This document shows positions 8,283 to 15,155 of a stretch of 34,126 nt of DNA, one piece after another (positions within the stretch are counted from its first letter, which is position 1; every line of letters starts with the position of its first letter). Both the position numbers and the translations under genes were made by a program. The notes below the pieces were generated by a model. It saw nothing but the letters and a program-made list of their open reading frames with translations, was not told where the DNA came from and ran no database searches. Origin of the DNA: Nitrospira sp. Lineage in GTDB: Bacteria > Nitrospirota > Nitrospiria > Nitrospirales > Nitrospiraceae. The DNA lies in contig JACOEH010000050.1 of the NCBI GenBank assembly GCA_024998685.1, positions 1 to 34,126 of the forward strand. Direction: 5' to 3'.

Positions 8283-9785
8283 ATGGCAGACAGACTGAAT
8301 CCTAATGAGAGTCTCCCGATCGGCAGTTCGGTTACATCTCAAGACGGTCGGTTTACGCTGAACATGCAAGGAGACGGCAACCTGGTCTTGTACGGTCCAA
8401 ACGGAAAATATCGCTGGGACTCAGCGACGAACGGCCGGTCGGTGACTCAAACAGTGATGCAGGGCGATGGAAATTTCGTAATTTACGGGCCGGGAGGGGC
8501 GCTTTGGGCGAGCGGTACCTACGGCCATCCCGGAGCCTGGTTGGTCGTACAGGATGATGGAAATTTGGTCATTTACGACCCATCGGGAAATGCTCTCTGG
8601 GCCACGGGCACCTATATACATTGCGTTAACGTTCCAGGATTTTTGCCGTCCACCTCAGGGTTTCACTTTGCGAATTCTTTTTCAGCGGTGCCACACTTCA
8701 CCATTGATATTCTCGGTCAGCAGATTCCCATCGGGAATGCGGCCAACGGCCTGTGCGGTGGGATGGCGTTCGCAGCCCGAGATTACTTTGAAGCGGGAGT
8801 CGCCATTCCGAGCGAAACGACAAGTCCTTCGTCCGGTCCGGTATTTGATTTCCTCGTGAGGCGGCTGTACGACAGCTTTAATCTTTTCCTTCCTCCTCCG
8901 CCTCCTCCTGCTCCCTTCGCTTTCATCCCACCGCTCCCTCCGTTTGGCCCTGGGCCCCTCACATATATGCATCTGATGAACTCTTCATTGCCGGACCATG
9001 AAACCTGGGCGAGCAATGCCGGGTTCTCGTATCGAGGTAGAGCCTGGACCATGATTAATAGCGAATGGCCCAAGATCCGGGCAGACATTGATAGTGGGCA
9101 TACCTCGCCCATAGGTTTGATTCGGATCAAATCATTGAACCCATTCGAAATGGGTCAGAACCACCAAGTGTTGGCCTATGGGTATTGTCTGGACGGAACT
9201 GATTTGACGATTCGGCTCTACGACCCGAACCATCAAGACGACGATACTGTGACGATATCCTTCAGTATTGCCGATCCACAACACACGACTCTTGTGACGT
9301 CTTCCACGGGAGACACCGTCTGGTGTTTTTTCCGCCCTGTCTATACCTTTGCAAGTCCGCCAGCTCCGAAGGGAAAGGAGAAAGAAAAGGAAAAGGAAAA
9401 GGAGAAAGAGAAAGATCGCAAGGAAGGAAAGGAAAAGGACAAAGAGTTTGCCAAACGAGAAAACAAGGAAATTCCTAAAGAGAAGGATAGAGACTTCGAG
9501 CCATTGGCAAAGACAAAAGAATCATTCGAAGGCGGTGTAAGCACTCCTATGGGTCATCTTTCCCTGGAAGATCGGTTGACCCGTCTTGAAGCGGTAATCG
9601 GTCAATTGTCACACTTCATCAAGCCGGAGTTGCGTCCGGATCTGAGCGCCGGCTCCCTCAAGCGAGAGCCTGATGCCGGCAGTCCTAATCTGGCTACATT
9701 GAGACAACAGCTCCAAAAACGGGCTGCCGATGCCAAACAGGCCAAGGACAACAAGGATCTCGAGAAGTTAAAAGAGAATAATTAA
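8283..9785 (+). CDS. Bulb-type lectin fused to a probable papain-like cysteine protease, with Lys/Glu tail
   Basis: A 500-residue protein with no signal peptide, starting at ATG 8283 behind AAGGAGG. Residues 1-115 form a bulb-type (monocot mannose-binding) lectin domain with three full QxDxNxVxY sugar-site motifs: QGDGNLVLY, QGDGNFVIY and QDDGNLVIY. Residues about 120-355 look like a papain/C39-fold cysteine protease: Cys158 in NGLCGGM, His294 in GQNHQVLAYGY and Asp314 in LYDPNHQ are spaced as a Cys-His-Asp triad. A proline-rich loop (PPPPPPAP) lies between them. Residues about 361-410 are Lys/Glu rich. Residues 427-500 repeat the C-terminal module of the S8 protease upstream. The lectin call is strong; the protease assignment rests on motif spacing only. 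Confidence 0.8.
   Translation: MADRLNPNESLPIGSSVTSQDGRFTLNMQGDGNLVLYGPNGKYRWDSATNGRSVTQTVMQGDGNFVIYGPGGALWASGTYGHPGAWLVVQDDGNLVIYDPSGNALWATGTYIHCVNVPGFLPSTSGFHFANSFSAVPHFTIDILGQQIPIGNAANGLCGGMAFAARDYFEAGVAIPSETTSPSSGPVFDFLVRRLYDSFNLFLPPPPPPAPFAFIPPLPPFGPGPLTYMHLMNSSLPDHETWASNAGFSYRGRAWTMINSEWPKIRADIDSGHTSPIGLIRIKSLNPFEMGQNHQVLAYGYCLDGTDLTIRLYDPNHQDDDTVTISFSIADPQHTTLVTSSTGDTVWCFFRPVYTFASPPAPKGKEKEKEKEKEKEKDRKEGKEKDKEFAKRENKEIPKEKDRDFEPLAKTKESFEGGVSTPMGHLSLEDRLTRLEAVIGQLSHFIKPELRPDLSAGSLKREPDAGSPNLATLRQQLQKRAADAKQAKDNKDLEKLKENN
9369..9498 (+). repeat. Lys/Glu-rich low-complexity coding repeat (lectin protein tail)
   Basis: The KEKEKEKEKEK-type stretch is similar in composition and place to the tail of the upstream protease. 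It joins the probable protease domain to the shared C-terminal module. Confidence 0.82.
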
Positions 9786-9862
9786 TCTCAGGGAGGGGCG
9801 GGGCCGAACCAGATATGGTGTCGGCTTCGCACCTCTTCCTGTTGAACAGGGATTCCTGGCAT

Positions 9863-10612
9863 ATGTGGCTCGTACTTTGCCCTTCCACCGATGTTGCTGC
9901 ACTGTGGGCATATGAGGGTCTGAAGTCCAGAGGGCTGACACCGCTCGAACTGGTATGTGCTGAAGAGCTGGCCTGCAGCCTGCATTGGGAACATCAGGTA
10001 TCGTCATCCGGCATTCATGTCACGATCACGCTCGCCGACGGTCGAACGATCACGCACCATGCGGTTCGTGGAGTGCTCAACCGTCTCGCGCACCTTCCGC
10101 AGGAACATCTCGCGTTGGGGGAGTCGTCTGATCGCGACTATGCCGGGCAGGAGCTCACCGCCTTCTACATGAGTTGGCTCTATGCTATGCCGAGACCCAT
10201 GCTCAACTTGCCGACAGCACAGGGCTTGTGTGGGGCATGGCGACATATCTCTGAATGGATCTGGTTAGCTGGGAAAGCGGGATTGCCGACCATGCCATAC
10301 AGACAGAGCAGCTTTGATAAGAGTAAGGAGGAGCAAGCCCGTGGAAGTCTCACCTCGGCACAAGTTCCGACGAAGACCGTTATCGTGGTCAATGGACATA
10401 TCGCTGGTGTTTCGCCCCCTGAGCACATTACGGAAGGTTGTAGACGACTCGCTGAACTGTCTGGGACAGGATTGCTCGGCATAGAGTTTACTGCCGATGG
10501 AACTTCGTCCTGGACGTTTTCGGGGGCCACACCGCTACCCGATCTCAGGTTGGGAGGAGACGGTTTACTCGATCTGATGGCTTCTCTGTTTCAGGAGGGT
10601 GGAAGCGCATGA
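9863..10612 (+). CDS. ATP-grasp partner protein, function unknown
   Basis: About 249 residues from ATG 9863; an in-frame ATG at 9815 would add 16 residues. I prefer 9863 because the folded region seems to begin at MWLVLCPSTDVAALWAYEG. Neither start has a strong Shine-Dalgarno. Conserved-looking patches are GVLNRLAHLP, SSDRDYAGQELTAFYMSWL and LPTAQGLCGAWRHISEWIWLA. From memory, proteins with such patches occur beside RimK-like ATP-grasp genes in other bacteria. The stop overlaps the next start (ATGA), so the two products are probably translated together and may form a complex. No catalytic residue was identified. Confidence 0.7.
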   Translation: MWLVLCPSTDVAALWAYEGLKSRGLTPLELVCAEELACSLHWEHQVSSSGIHVTITLADGRTITHHAVRGVLNRLAHLPQEHLALGESSDRDYAGQELTAFYMSWLYAMPRPMLNLPTAQGLCGAWRHISEWIWLAGKAGLPTMPYRQSSFDKSKEEQARGSLTSAQVPTKTVIVVNGHIAGVSPPEHITEGCRRLAELSGTGLLGIEFTADGTSSWTFSGATPLPDLRLGGDGLLDLMASLFQEGGSA

Positions 10613-11610
10613 TCTTGTTATGCGGCATTCCCACCGAAAGCCCGCTCGCGATGGTTCGGGAGGAGCTTGATGAATTTGGTCTCGCCTATGTCGAGTTCAA
10701 TCAACGCAATTTCAGGGCCATGGAGATGGAGTTTGAGGTCTCAGCCGGGTCCGTCACTGGTCGGATGCAAGTAGACAATCGTGACCACCGGCTTGAGGAT
10801 ATTCAGGGTGTCTATACGCGACTCATGGATGACCAGCTCGTGCCGGAGCTCAAGCATGAGCCGACTCACTCACCGGAGCGGCAGTACTGTCGCTCCCTCC
10901 ACGAGACCTTGACGCGCTGGTGCGAGATCATGCCCGGTCGTGTACTCAATCGTACCGGACCGATGGGGTCCAATTCCTCCAAGCCGTACCAGGCTCAACT
11001 CATCCGTCAATATGGTTTCGCAGTGCCGGACACGATTGTGACGAACGAGCCGGACCTGGTGATGAAATTCCATGCCGAGCATAAGCGGACAATATACAAG
11101 TCCATCAGCGGGGTTCGGTCTATCGTGCAAACACTTGAGGAGAAAGACCTTGCACGGTTGGACCAAATCCGATGGTGTCCGACACAATTTCAGGAGTTCA
11201 TCGAAGGAACGAATGTCAGGGTACACGTCATCGGGTCGGAAGTGTTTGCCACCTCCATCACGACGGACGCCACTGATTATCGCTATGCCCAGCGCGCAGG
11301 CAAGGAGGCAATTCTGGAAGCCATTGAGCTACCGGCTGAACTCTCAGAGAAGTGCGTCGGTCTTGCCGAAGCATTGGGATTGGCATTCGCCGGCATTGAT
11401 CTCAAGATGACGCCTGCCAATGAGGCGTATTGTTTTGAAGTCAATCCCAGTCCGGCCTTCAGCTACTACCAGAGCCACACTGGTCAGAATATTGCTCGCG
11501 CTGTTGCGCGATATTTGGGATGGGTGGAGCAGTCCTCAGGAGATACAGCCGGGCGAGGGGCGACCTCGTTGACGAATGTCTGTCCGGCCGGAGAGTCGTG
11601 CGGGACATAA
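10609..11610 (+). CDS. RimK-like ATP-grasp ligase
   Basis: A 333-residue ATP-grasp enzyme of the RimK/MvdC-MvdD (peptide-modifying) type. These enzymes activate a carboxylate as an acyl phosphate and join it to an amine. Visible features are the ATP-binding lysine region TIYKSISGVRS, the QEFIEGTNVRVHVIG strand-loop with the acidic ATP-gripping residue, and the metal-binding GIDLKMTP and CFEVNPSP (Glu277, Asn279). The N-terminal 110 residues form a pre-ATP-grasp domain. It overlaps the preceding gene by 4 bases. No classical graspetide precursor (PFFxRFL-type leader) is next to it, so the substrate is unknown. The Lys/Glu-rich tails of the two upstream proteins are an attractive but unproven substrate. 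Confidence 0.82.
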   Translation: MILLCGIPTESPLAMVREELDEFGLAYVEFNQRNFRAMEMEFEVSAGSVTGRMQVDNRDHRLEDIQGVYTRLMDDQLVPELKHEPTHSPERQYCRSLHETLTRWCEIMPGRVLNRTGPMGSNSSKPYQAQLIRQYGFAVPDTIVTNEPDLVMKFHAEHKRTIYKSISGVRSIVQTLEEKDLARLDQIRWCPTQFQEFIEGTNVRVHVIGSEVFATSITTDATDYRYAQRAGKEAILEAIELPAELSEKCVGLAEALGLAFAGIDLKMTPANEAYCFEVNPSPAFSYYQSHTGQNIARAVARYLGWVEQSSGDTAGRGATSLTNVCPAGESCGT

Positions 11611-11635
11611 AATAGACACAGAGGGAGGAGAGATC

Positions 11636-12013
11636 ATGGACGACAAGGTGATCGTCACCAATCGCAGCGCGCTGATGAAGAAGTATGGCCGTCAAGGAAC
11701 CGCAAAGATTCGCCAAGCCGTTCGCGCTTTGTCATCGGCAGACAAGAAACGGGGCATGAAGACTCGAACGGTGTACCTCGACGACGCGAAAGTCATGAAG
11801 AAGCTCGGTGGGAGATCAGTCACAAACGTGGCAGACCCTCGGGCCAATAAGGAGGCGATCGATGCAGTCTTCACGTCTCTTCAACGGGATTACCTGATGA
11901 TTCTTGGGGCGCCGGACGTGGTCCCGCATCAGGATCTCGATAATCCTATATATGATCCGGCGGATGGTGACGATGATACCAGAAGCGTGGGGCGATGTCC
12001 CGTACGCCTGTAA
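11636..12013 (+). CDS. C25/caspase-like protease, N-terminal part (frameshifted)
   Basis: A 125-residue fragment starting at ATG 11636 with GGGAGGAGAG upstream. It contains the N-terminal region and the LMILGAPDVVPHQDLDNP strand typical of the entry to C25 (gingipain-like) peptidase domains. It then leaves the expected frame and stops at 12011. Removing one G from the GGGG run at 11989-11992 restores SVGDVPYACKAPYSRD and joins it to the following frame, giving one 512-residue protein over 11636-13175. It is therefore best read as the first part of the next entry, unless the shift is real and inactivates the gene. Confidence 0.7.
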   Translation: MDDKVIVTNRSALMKKYGRQGTAKIRQAVRALSSADKKRGMKTRTVYLDDAKVMKKLGGRSVTNVADPRANKEAIDAVFTSLQRDYLMILGAPDVVPHQDLDNPIYDPADGDDDTRSVGRCPVRL

Positions 12014-13175
12014 GGCTCCGTACTCCCGGGACCCCGCCCGATTTGTGGGTCCGACGCGCGTCGTGGGGCGCCTGCCGGATTTGGTGAGTGGTGCCGAGCC
12101 CTCCTATCTCATCATGCTCCTCAAAGCGGCGGCGAGCGCGCAGAGCCGGGAACCGGACACCTATACCGGCTACTTTGGATTGTCTGCAGAAAAGTGGCAA
12201 GGCTCTACTCGGCTGAGCCTCAACAACATTTTCGGCCAGGCCAGCGACCTGCTTCTTTCCCCATCTGCCGGTCCACAATATTCAGATGGTGAACTAAGAA
12301 ACCGAATGCACTTTATTAACTGCCATGGGGGACCGGCGTCACCGGAGTTCCAGGGCCAACGTGGCAACAGCTATCCAATCTCCTTGACCACGAAGGCAAC
12401 AGAAGGAGAAATTGTGGACGGCACGGTTGCAGCCGTGGAATGTTGTTATGGAGCTGAGCTGTACGATGCCCAGACGCTGGGGATTGATCTGCCGATCTGT
12501 CAGAGCTATCTCCGGCAAGGAGCGTATGGCTATTTCGGCAGCACCACGATCGCCTACGGCCCGGCGGACTCTAATGGGGCTGCCGATCTGATCTGTCAGT
12601 ATTTTTTGCTCAACGTGTTAGAGGGCGCCTCGCTCGGACGCGCGGCACTGGCGGCGCGCCAGCAGTTCGTGCAGGGTACGGCGCAAATGGACCCCATCGA
12701 TTTGAAGACGCTGGCGCAGTTTTGTTTACTGGGCGATCCAAGTCTGCATCCAGTATTGCGGAACACGCCGACGACTGTGCCGAAAAGTATGGTGACAAGC
12801 CAAGCCGAGCGATTCTTCCGGGCCGAGCGACGAGCGAAGCTGCAAGGGGTGGGATTATTTTTGTCGAAGACCAAGCCCACCGCATCTCAACGGGTACCGG
12901 CACAAAAAGTATCGTCGACGACAAAACAGGCCCTTTCGAATATCGCGAAGCTCGCGGGACTGGAATCCAACCAGGCGTTTTCCGCCTTTGCGGTAAAGGG
13001 GGCACCAGCTCCGAAGCGCGGAACAGGAAAAGGCTCGGCCACTCCCTCCCGCTACTTCGTGACCGTAGGAACGCCACGCGATGGTCAGATCGACAACGTC
13101 AAACGGGGAGTGGCGGTGGTGGCCAAAGAAACAAATGGTCGTATCGTCGGATACCGGATCTATCACCAGCGGTGA
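11964..13175 (+). CDS. C25/caspase-like cysteine protease, catalytic part (frameshifted)
   Basis: Main part of a clan CD (C25 gingipain/caspase-like) cysteine protease. The catalytic dyad is visible as His in HFINCHGGP (codon 12324) and Cys in VAAVECCYGAELYD (codons 12441 and 12444); in the repaired 512-residue protein these are His230 and Cys269/270. LTLAQFCLLGDP-like ending (LAQFCLLGDPSLHPV) is also typical. The C-terminal 140 residues are Lys, Ser and Thr rich, then a small domain with FVTVGTPRDGQ. No good ribosome site precedes ATG 11964, which supports a frameshift rather than an independent start. There is no signal peptide, so it is intracellular. It is the third protease of the operon. 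Such proteases often act in bacterial conflict or cell-death pathways; the role here is inference. Confidence 0.75.
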   Translation: MVTMIPEAWGDVPYACKAPYSRDPARFVGPTRVVGRLPDLVSGAEPSYLIMLLKAAASAQSREPDTYTGYFGLSAEKWQGSTRLSLNNIFGQASDLLLSPSAGPQYSDGELRNRMHFINCHGGPASPEFQGQRGNSYPISLTTKATEGEIVDGTVAAVECCYGAELYDAQTLGIDLPICQSYLRQGAYGYFGSTTIAYGPADSNGAADLICQYFLLNVLEGASLGRAALAARQQFVQGTAQMDPIDLKTLAQFCLLGDPSLHPVLRNTPTTVPKSMVTSQAERFFRAERRAKLQGVGLFLSKTKPTASQRVPAQKVSSTTKQALSNIAKLAGLESNQAFSAFAVKGAPAPKRGTGKGSATPSRYFVTVGTPRDGQIDNVKRGVAVVAKETNGRIVGYRIYHQR

Positions 13176-13184
13176 GCCAAGGTT

Positions 13185-13436
13185 ATGAATGGCTCACAGC
13201 CGACTCCCGTGAAGGGCTTACGAGGCCGCGTAACGCGCGGCCTCTATGCCCAGGGCAGCAAGAGCGAACGCGAGGCGATCTTCCTAGAGACCGACAAGGG
13301 ACGGTACGTTCTACGCCGAAAGGGCGGCCCGGTTTTTGGCGATGCAGAGTTAGAGCAGTATGTAGGACGAGAAGTGAGCTGTGACGACTTTCTTGTCGGA
13401 AATAGCCTTCTGGCAGAAAGAATCACAGTTAGGTAG
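13185..13436 (+). CDS. Small hypothetical protein (83 aa)
   Basis: An 83-residue protein starting 9 bases after the caspase-like gene stop, with AAGG just upstream. It reads as a compact beta-rich domain (GLRGRVTRGLYAQGSKSERE, then FLETDKGRYVLRRKGG and ELEQYVGREVSCDDF), somewhat like an OB or small barrel fold. No family was recognised. Tight packing between the protease and TIR genes suggests an accessory or inhibitor of the protease, which is inference. Confidence 0.65.
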   Translation: MNGSQPTPVKGLRGRVTRGLYAQGSKSEREAIFLETDKGRYVLRRKGGPVFGDAELEQYVGREVSCDDFLVGNSLLAERITVR

Positions 13437-13469
13437 AACCACTTCAATACGTTGAGGGGTGATTTCGCC

Positions 13470-14900
13470 ATGCCGCAACCGAAGCAAGTCTTTATGAGTT
13501 ATCACTCGACCGACCTCGCTTTCGCCAGACGTCTCGACAGCGACCTGTTGAAGCGCGGCATCCAAGCCTCAATCGACGCAAGGTTTGTACCAGGGAAGTC
13601 CAGGCACTGGACGATCAAAGAGCAGATCTTGGCCACGGACTGCGTTATCGCCTGTCTATCACCTCAATACTTGGCGGACGAGTTTTCGCGGACGCAGCTC
13701 TTCATGGCGCGGGCCTACGGAAAGCGAGTCTTACCGATCCTCGTTGCGACTTTCACCCCTGGACAGAGCCCGCGCATTGATCTTCTCACAGCCGGTCAGA
13801 AGTACACGCATGCGATCAAAGGAATTGAGGAGTTGGATATTGCGGACTTCAGCGACGCCTATCCTGTGTGGGGCCTGGGTTCCTATGAGAAGAACTTTGA
13901 GAGATTGGTCGATGTGATCCAACCCGTACCCAAGCCGGCGCCGCTGAACTCCAAACTCATCTACGTCAGCTACAACTGGAAAGATGAACCATTCGCCATG
14001 CGGCTTGCCAAGGACCTGGAACTCGCTCGTGCCAACGTGTGGATCGATAAGCGGAACATCGAGATCGGGAGCCTCTGGCGCTCGGCGATGTACCAAGGAT
14101 TGCAGAAAGCAGACTATTTCATCGTGTGCCTGAACCCTGACGCGGCACGGAGCGACAACGTGAATCATGAGGTCCTTGTAGCGAATATGCGCAAGATTCC
14201 CATCTATCCCGTGGTCTCGGAGGGCATTTACCGAAGTCCGGACCTGATGGCGGAACTCAAGCATGCCCTCGCTGAATCGAGCGAAATGAAATCGCTGCTG
14301 GATCCGGTATGGTTCACGCCTGAAGTAAGCTACGAAACGATGCTCGATGATCTCAAGAAAGCGGTTGGTCTCGATCAGGCCTTGGAATCGCGCAGAGACG
14401 GCATCTTCATCTCGTATCGCCGAGCCGACAGTCAGGCGATCACGGGTCGTATTCATGAACACTTGGCTCGTGAATTCGGCGCTGAGAATGTATTTAAGGA
14501 TGTCGATACTATTCCTCCCGGTGCTGATTTCTCAGTATATTATCGGAAGTGGCTCACAGGCAGGGCCGCCGTAGTCTTGGTCGTTATGGGGAAGCTCTGG
14601 GCGACCATGAAAGAAGAGAACGATCCGAACTGCGTCACCCGTATCTGCAAAAATGGTGACCATGTGCGGATCGAGGTCGCGACAGCATTGCATCTAAAGG
14701 AGCTAACTGTACTGCCGGTTCTAGTGGACGAGGCCAAGATGCCGCAAAGTGCGGAGCTCCCACAAGACCTTATACGGCTCACCACAATAAATGGTCTTCT
14801 TGTTCGGCACGATCCCGACTTCGGGCGTGACATAGAAAGGTTAATTAAGGCCATCCGTGCAACGCAGCAGTCTAACTCGACAGCTCAAACTCAGGGGTAG
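13470..14900 (+). CDS. Triple TIR-domain protein
   Basis: A 476-residue protein starting at ATG 13470 (GAGG upstream; a TTG at 13452 is less likely). It holds three tandem TIR domains: TIR1 about residues 5-150 (VFMSYHSTDLAFARRL), TIR2 about 162-300 (LIYVSYNWKDEPFAMRL) and TIR3 about 311-465 (GIFISYRRADSQAITGRI). TIR domains in bacteria bind or hydrolyse NAD+ in antiphage and toxin systems. The likely catalytic Glu is present in TIR2 (Glu234, NHEVLVA) and TIR3 (Glu402, RIEVATA) but replaced by Gln76 in TIR1 (SRTQLFMA), so TIR1 may be a scaffold. It is the last gene of the + strand run and probably its effector or signalling output. Confidence 0.88.
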   Translation: MPQPKQVFMSYHSTDLAFARRLDSDLLKRGIQASIDARFVPGKSRHWTIKEQILATDCVIACLSPQYLADEFSRTQLFMARAYGKRVLPILVATFTPGQSPRIDLLTAGQKYTHAIKGIEELDIADFSDAYPVWGLGSYEKNFERLVDVIQPVPKPAPLNSKLIYVSYNWKDEPFAMRLAKDLELARANVWIDKRNIEIGSLWRSAMYQGLQKADYFIVCLNPDAARSDNVNHEVLVANMRKIPIYPVVSEGIYRSPDLMAELKHALAESSEMKSLLDPVWFTPEVSYETMLDDLKKAVGLDQALESRRDGIFISYRRADSQAITGRIHEHLAREFGAENVFKDVDTIPPGADFSVYYRKWLTGRAAVVLVVMGKLWATMKEENDPNCVTRICKNGDHVRIEVATALHLKELTVLPVLVDEAKMPQSAELPQDLIRLTTINGLLVRHDPDFGRDIERLIKAIRATQQSNSTAQTQG

Positions 14901-14930
14901 AAAACCGACATCGAACTGCGACAACAACGT

Positions 14931-14946
14931 CACAGCTGAAGCTGTG
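14931..14946. other. Short hairpin between converging TIR genes
   Basis: CACAGC, loop TGAA, GCTGTG (6 bp) lies 30 bases after the triple-TIR stop, in the 255-base gap (14901-15155) between two converging genes. It could serve as a weak terminator but has no T-run. Nothing else was seen in the gap. Confidence 0.3.
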
Positions 14947-15155
14947 GGATCGGGTAGTGCACTCGGTCCGTGAAGAAGAATGGTCCAGGAGAAATGGATC
15001 TACAGCCGGCGTTAACACAATCACGCGAAGGGAAGGCATGTCGGCATCCTTTCACGGATACATAAGGCCTAACGCATGCTAGTACAAAAATCGATGCGCG
15101 ATAAAGAGTGATGAGATTTTGGTAACGACCGTTACGTCTTGCACCGAGCTCAAAT

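Noticed and set aside
12722-13384. 220-codon + strand ORF overlapping the caspase-like gene and the 83-residue gene
   Set aside because: It is out of frame with conserved protease motifs, and Arg/Gly/Ser-rich shadow composition makes it unlikely.
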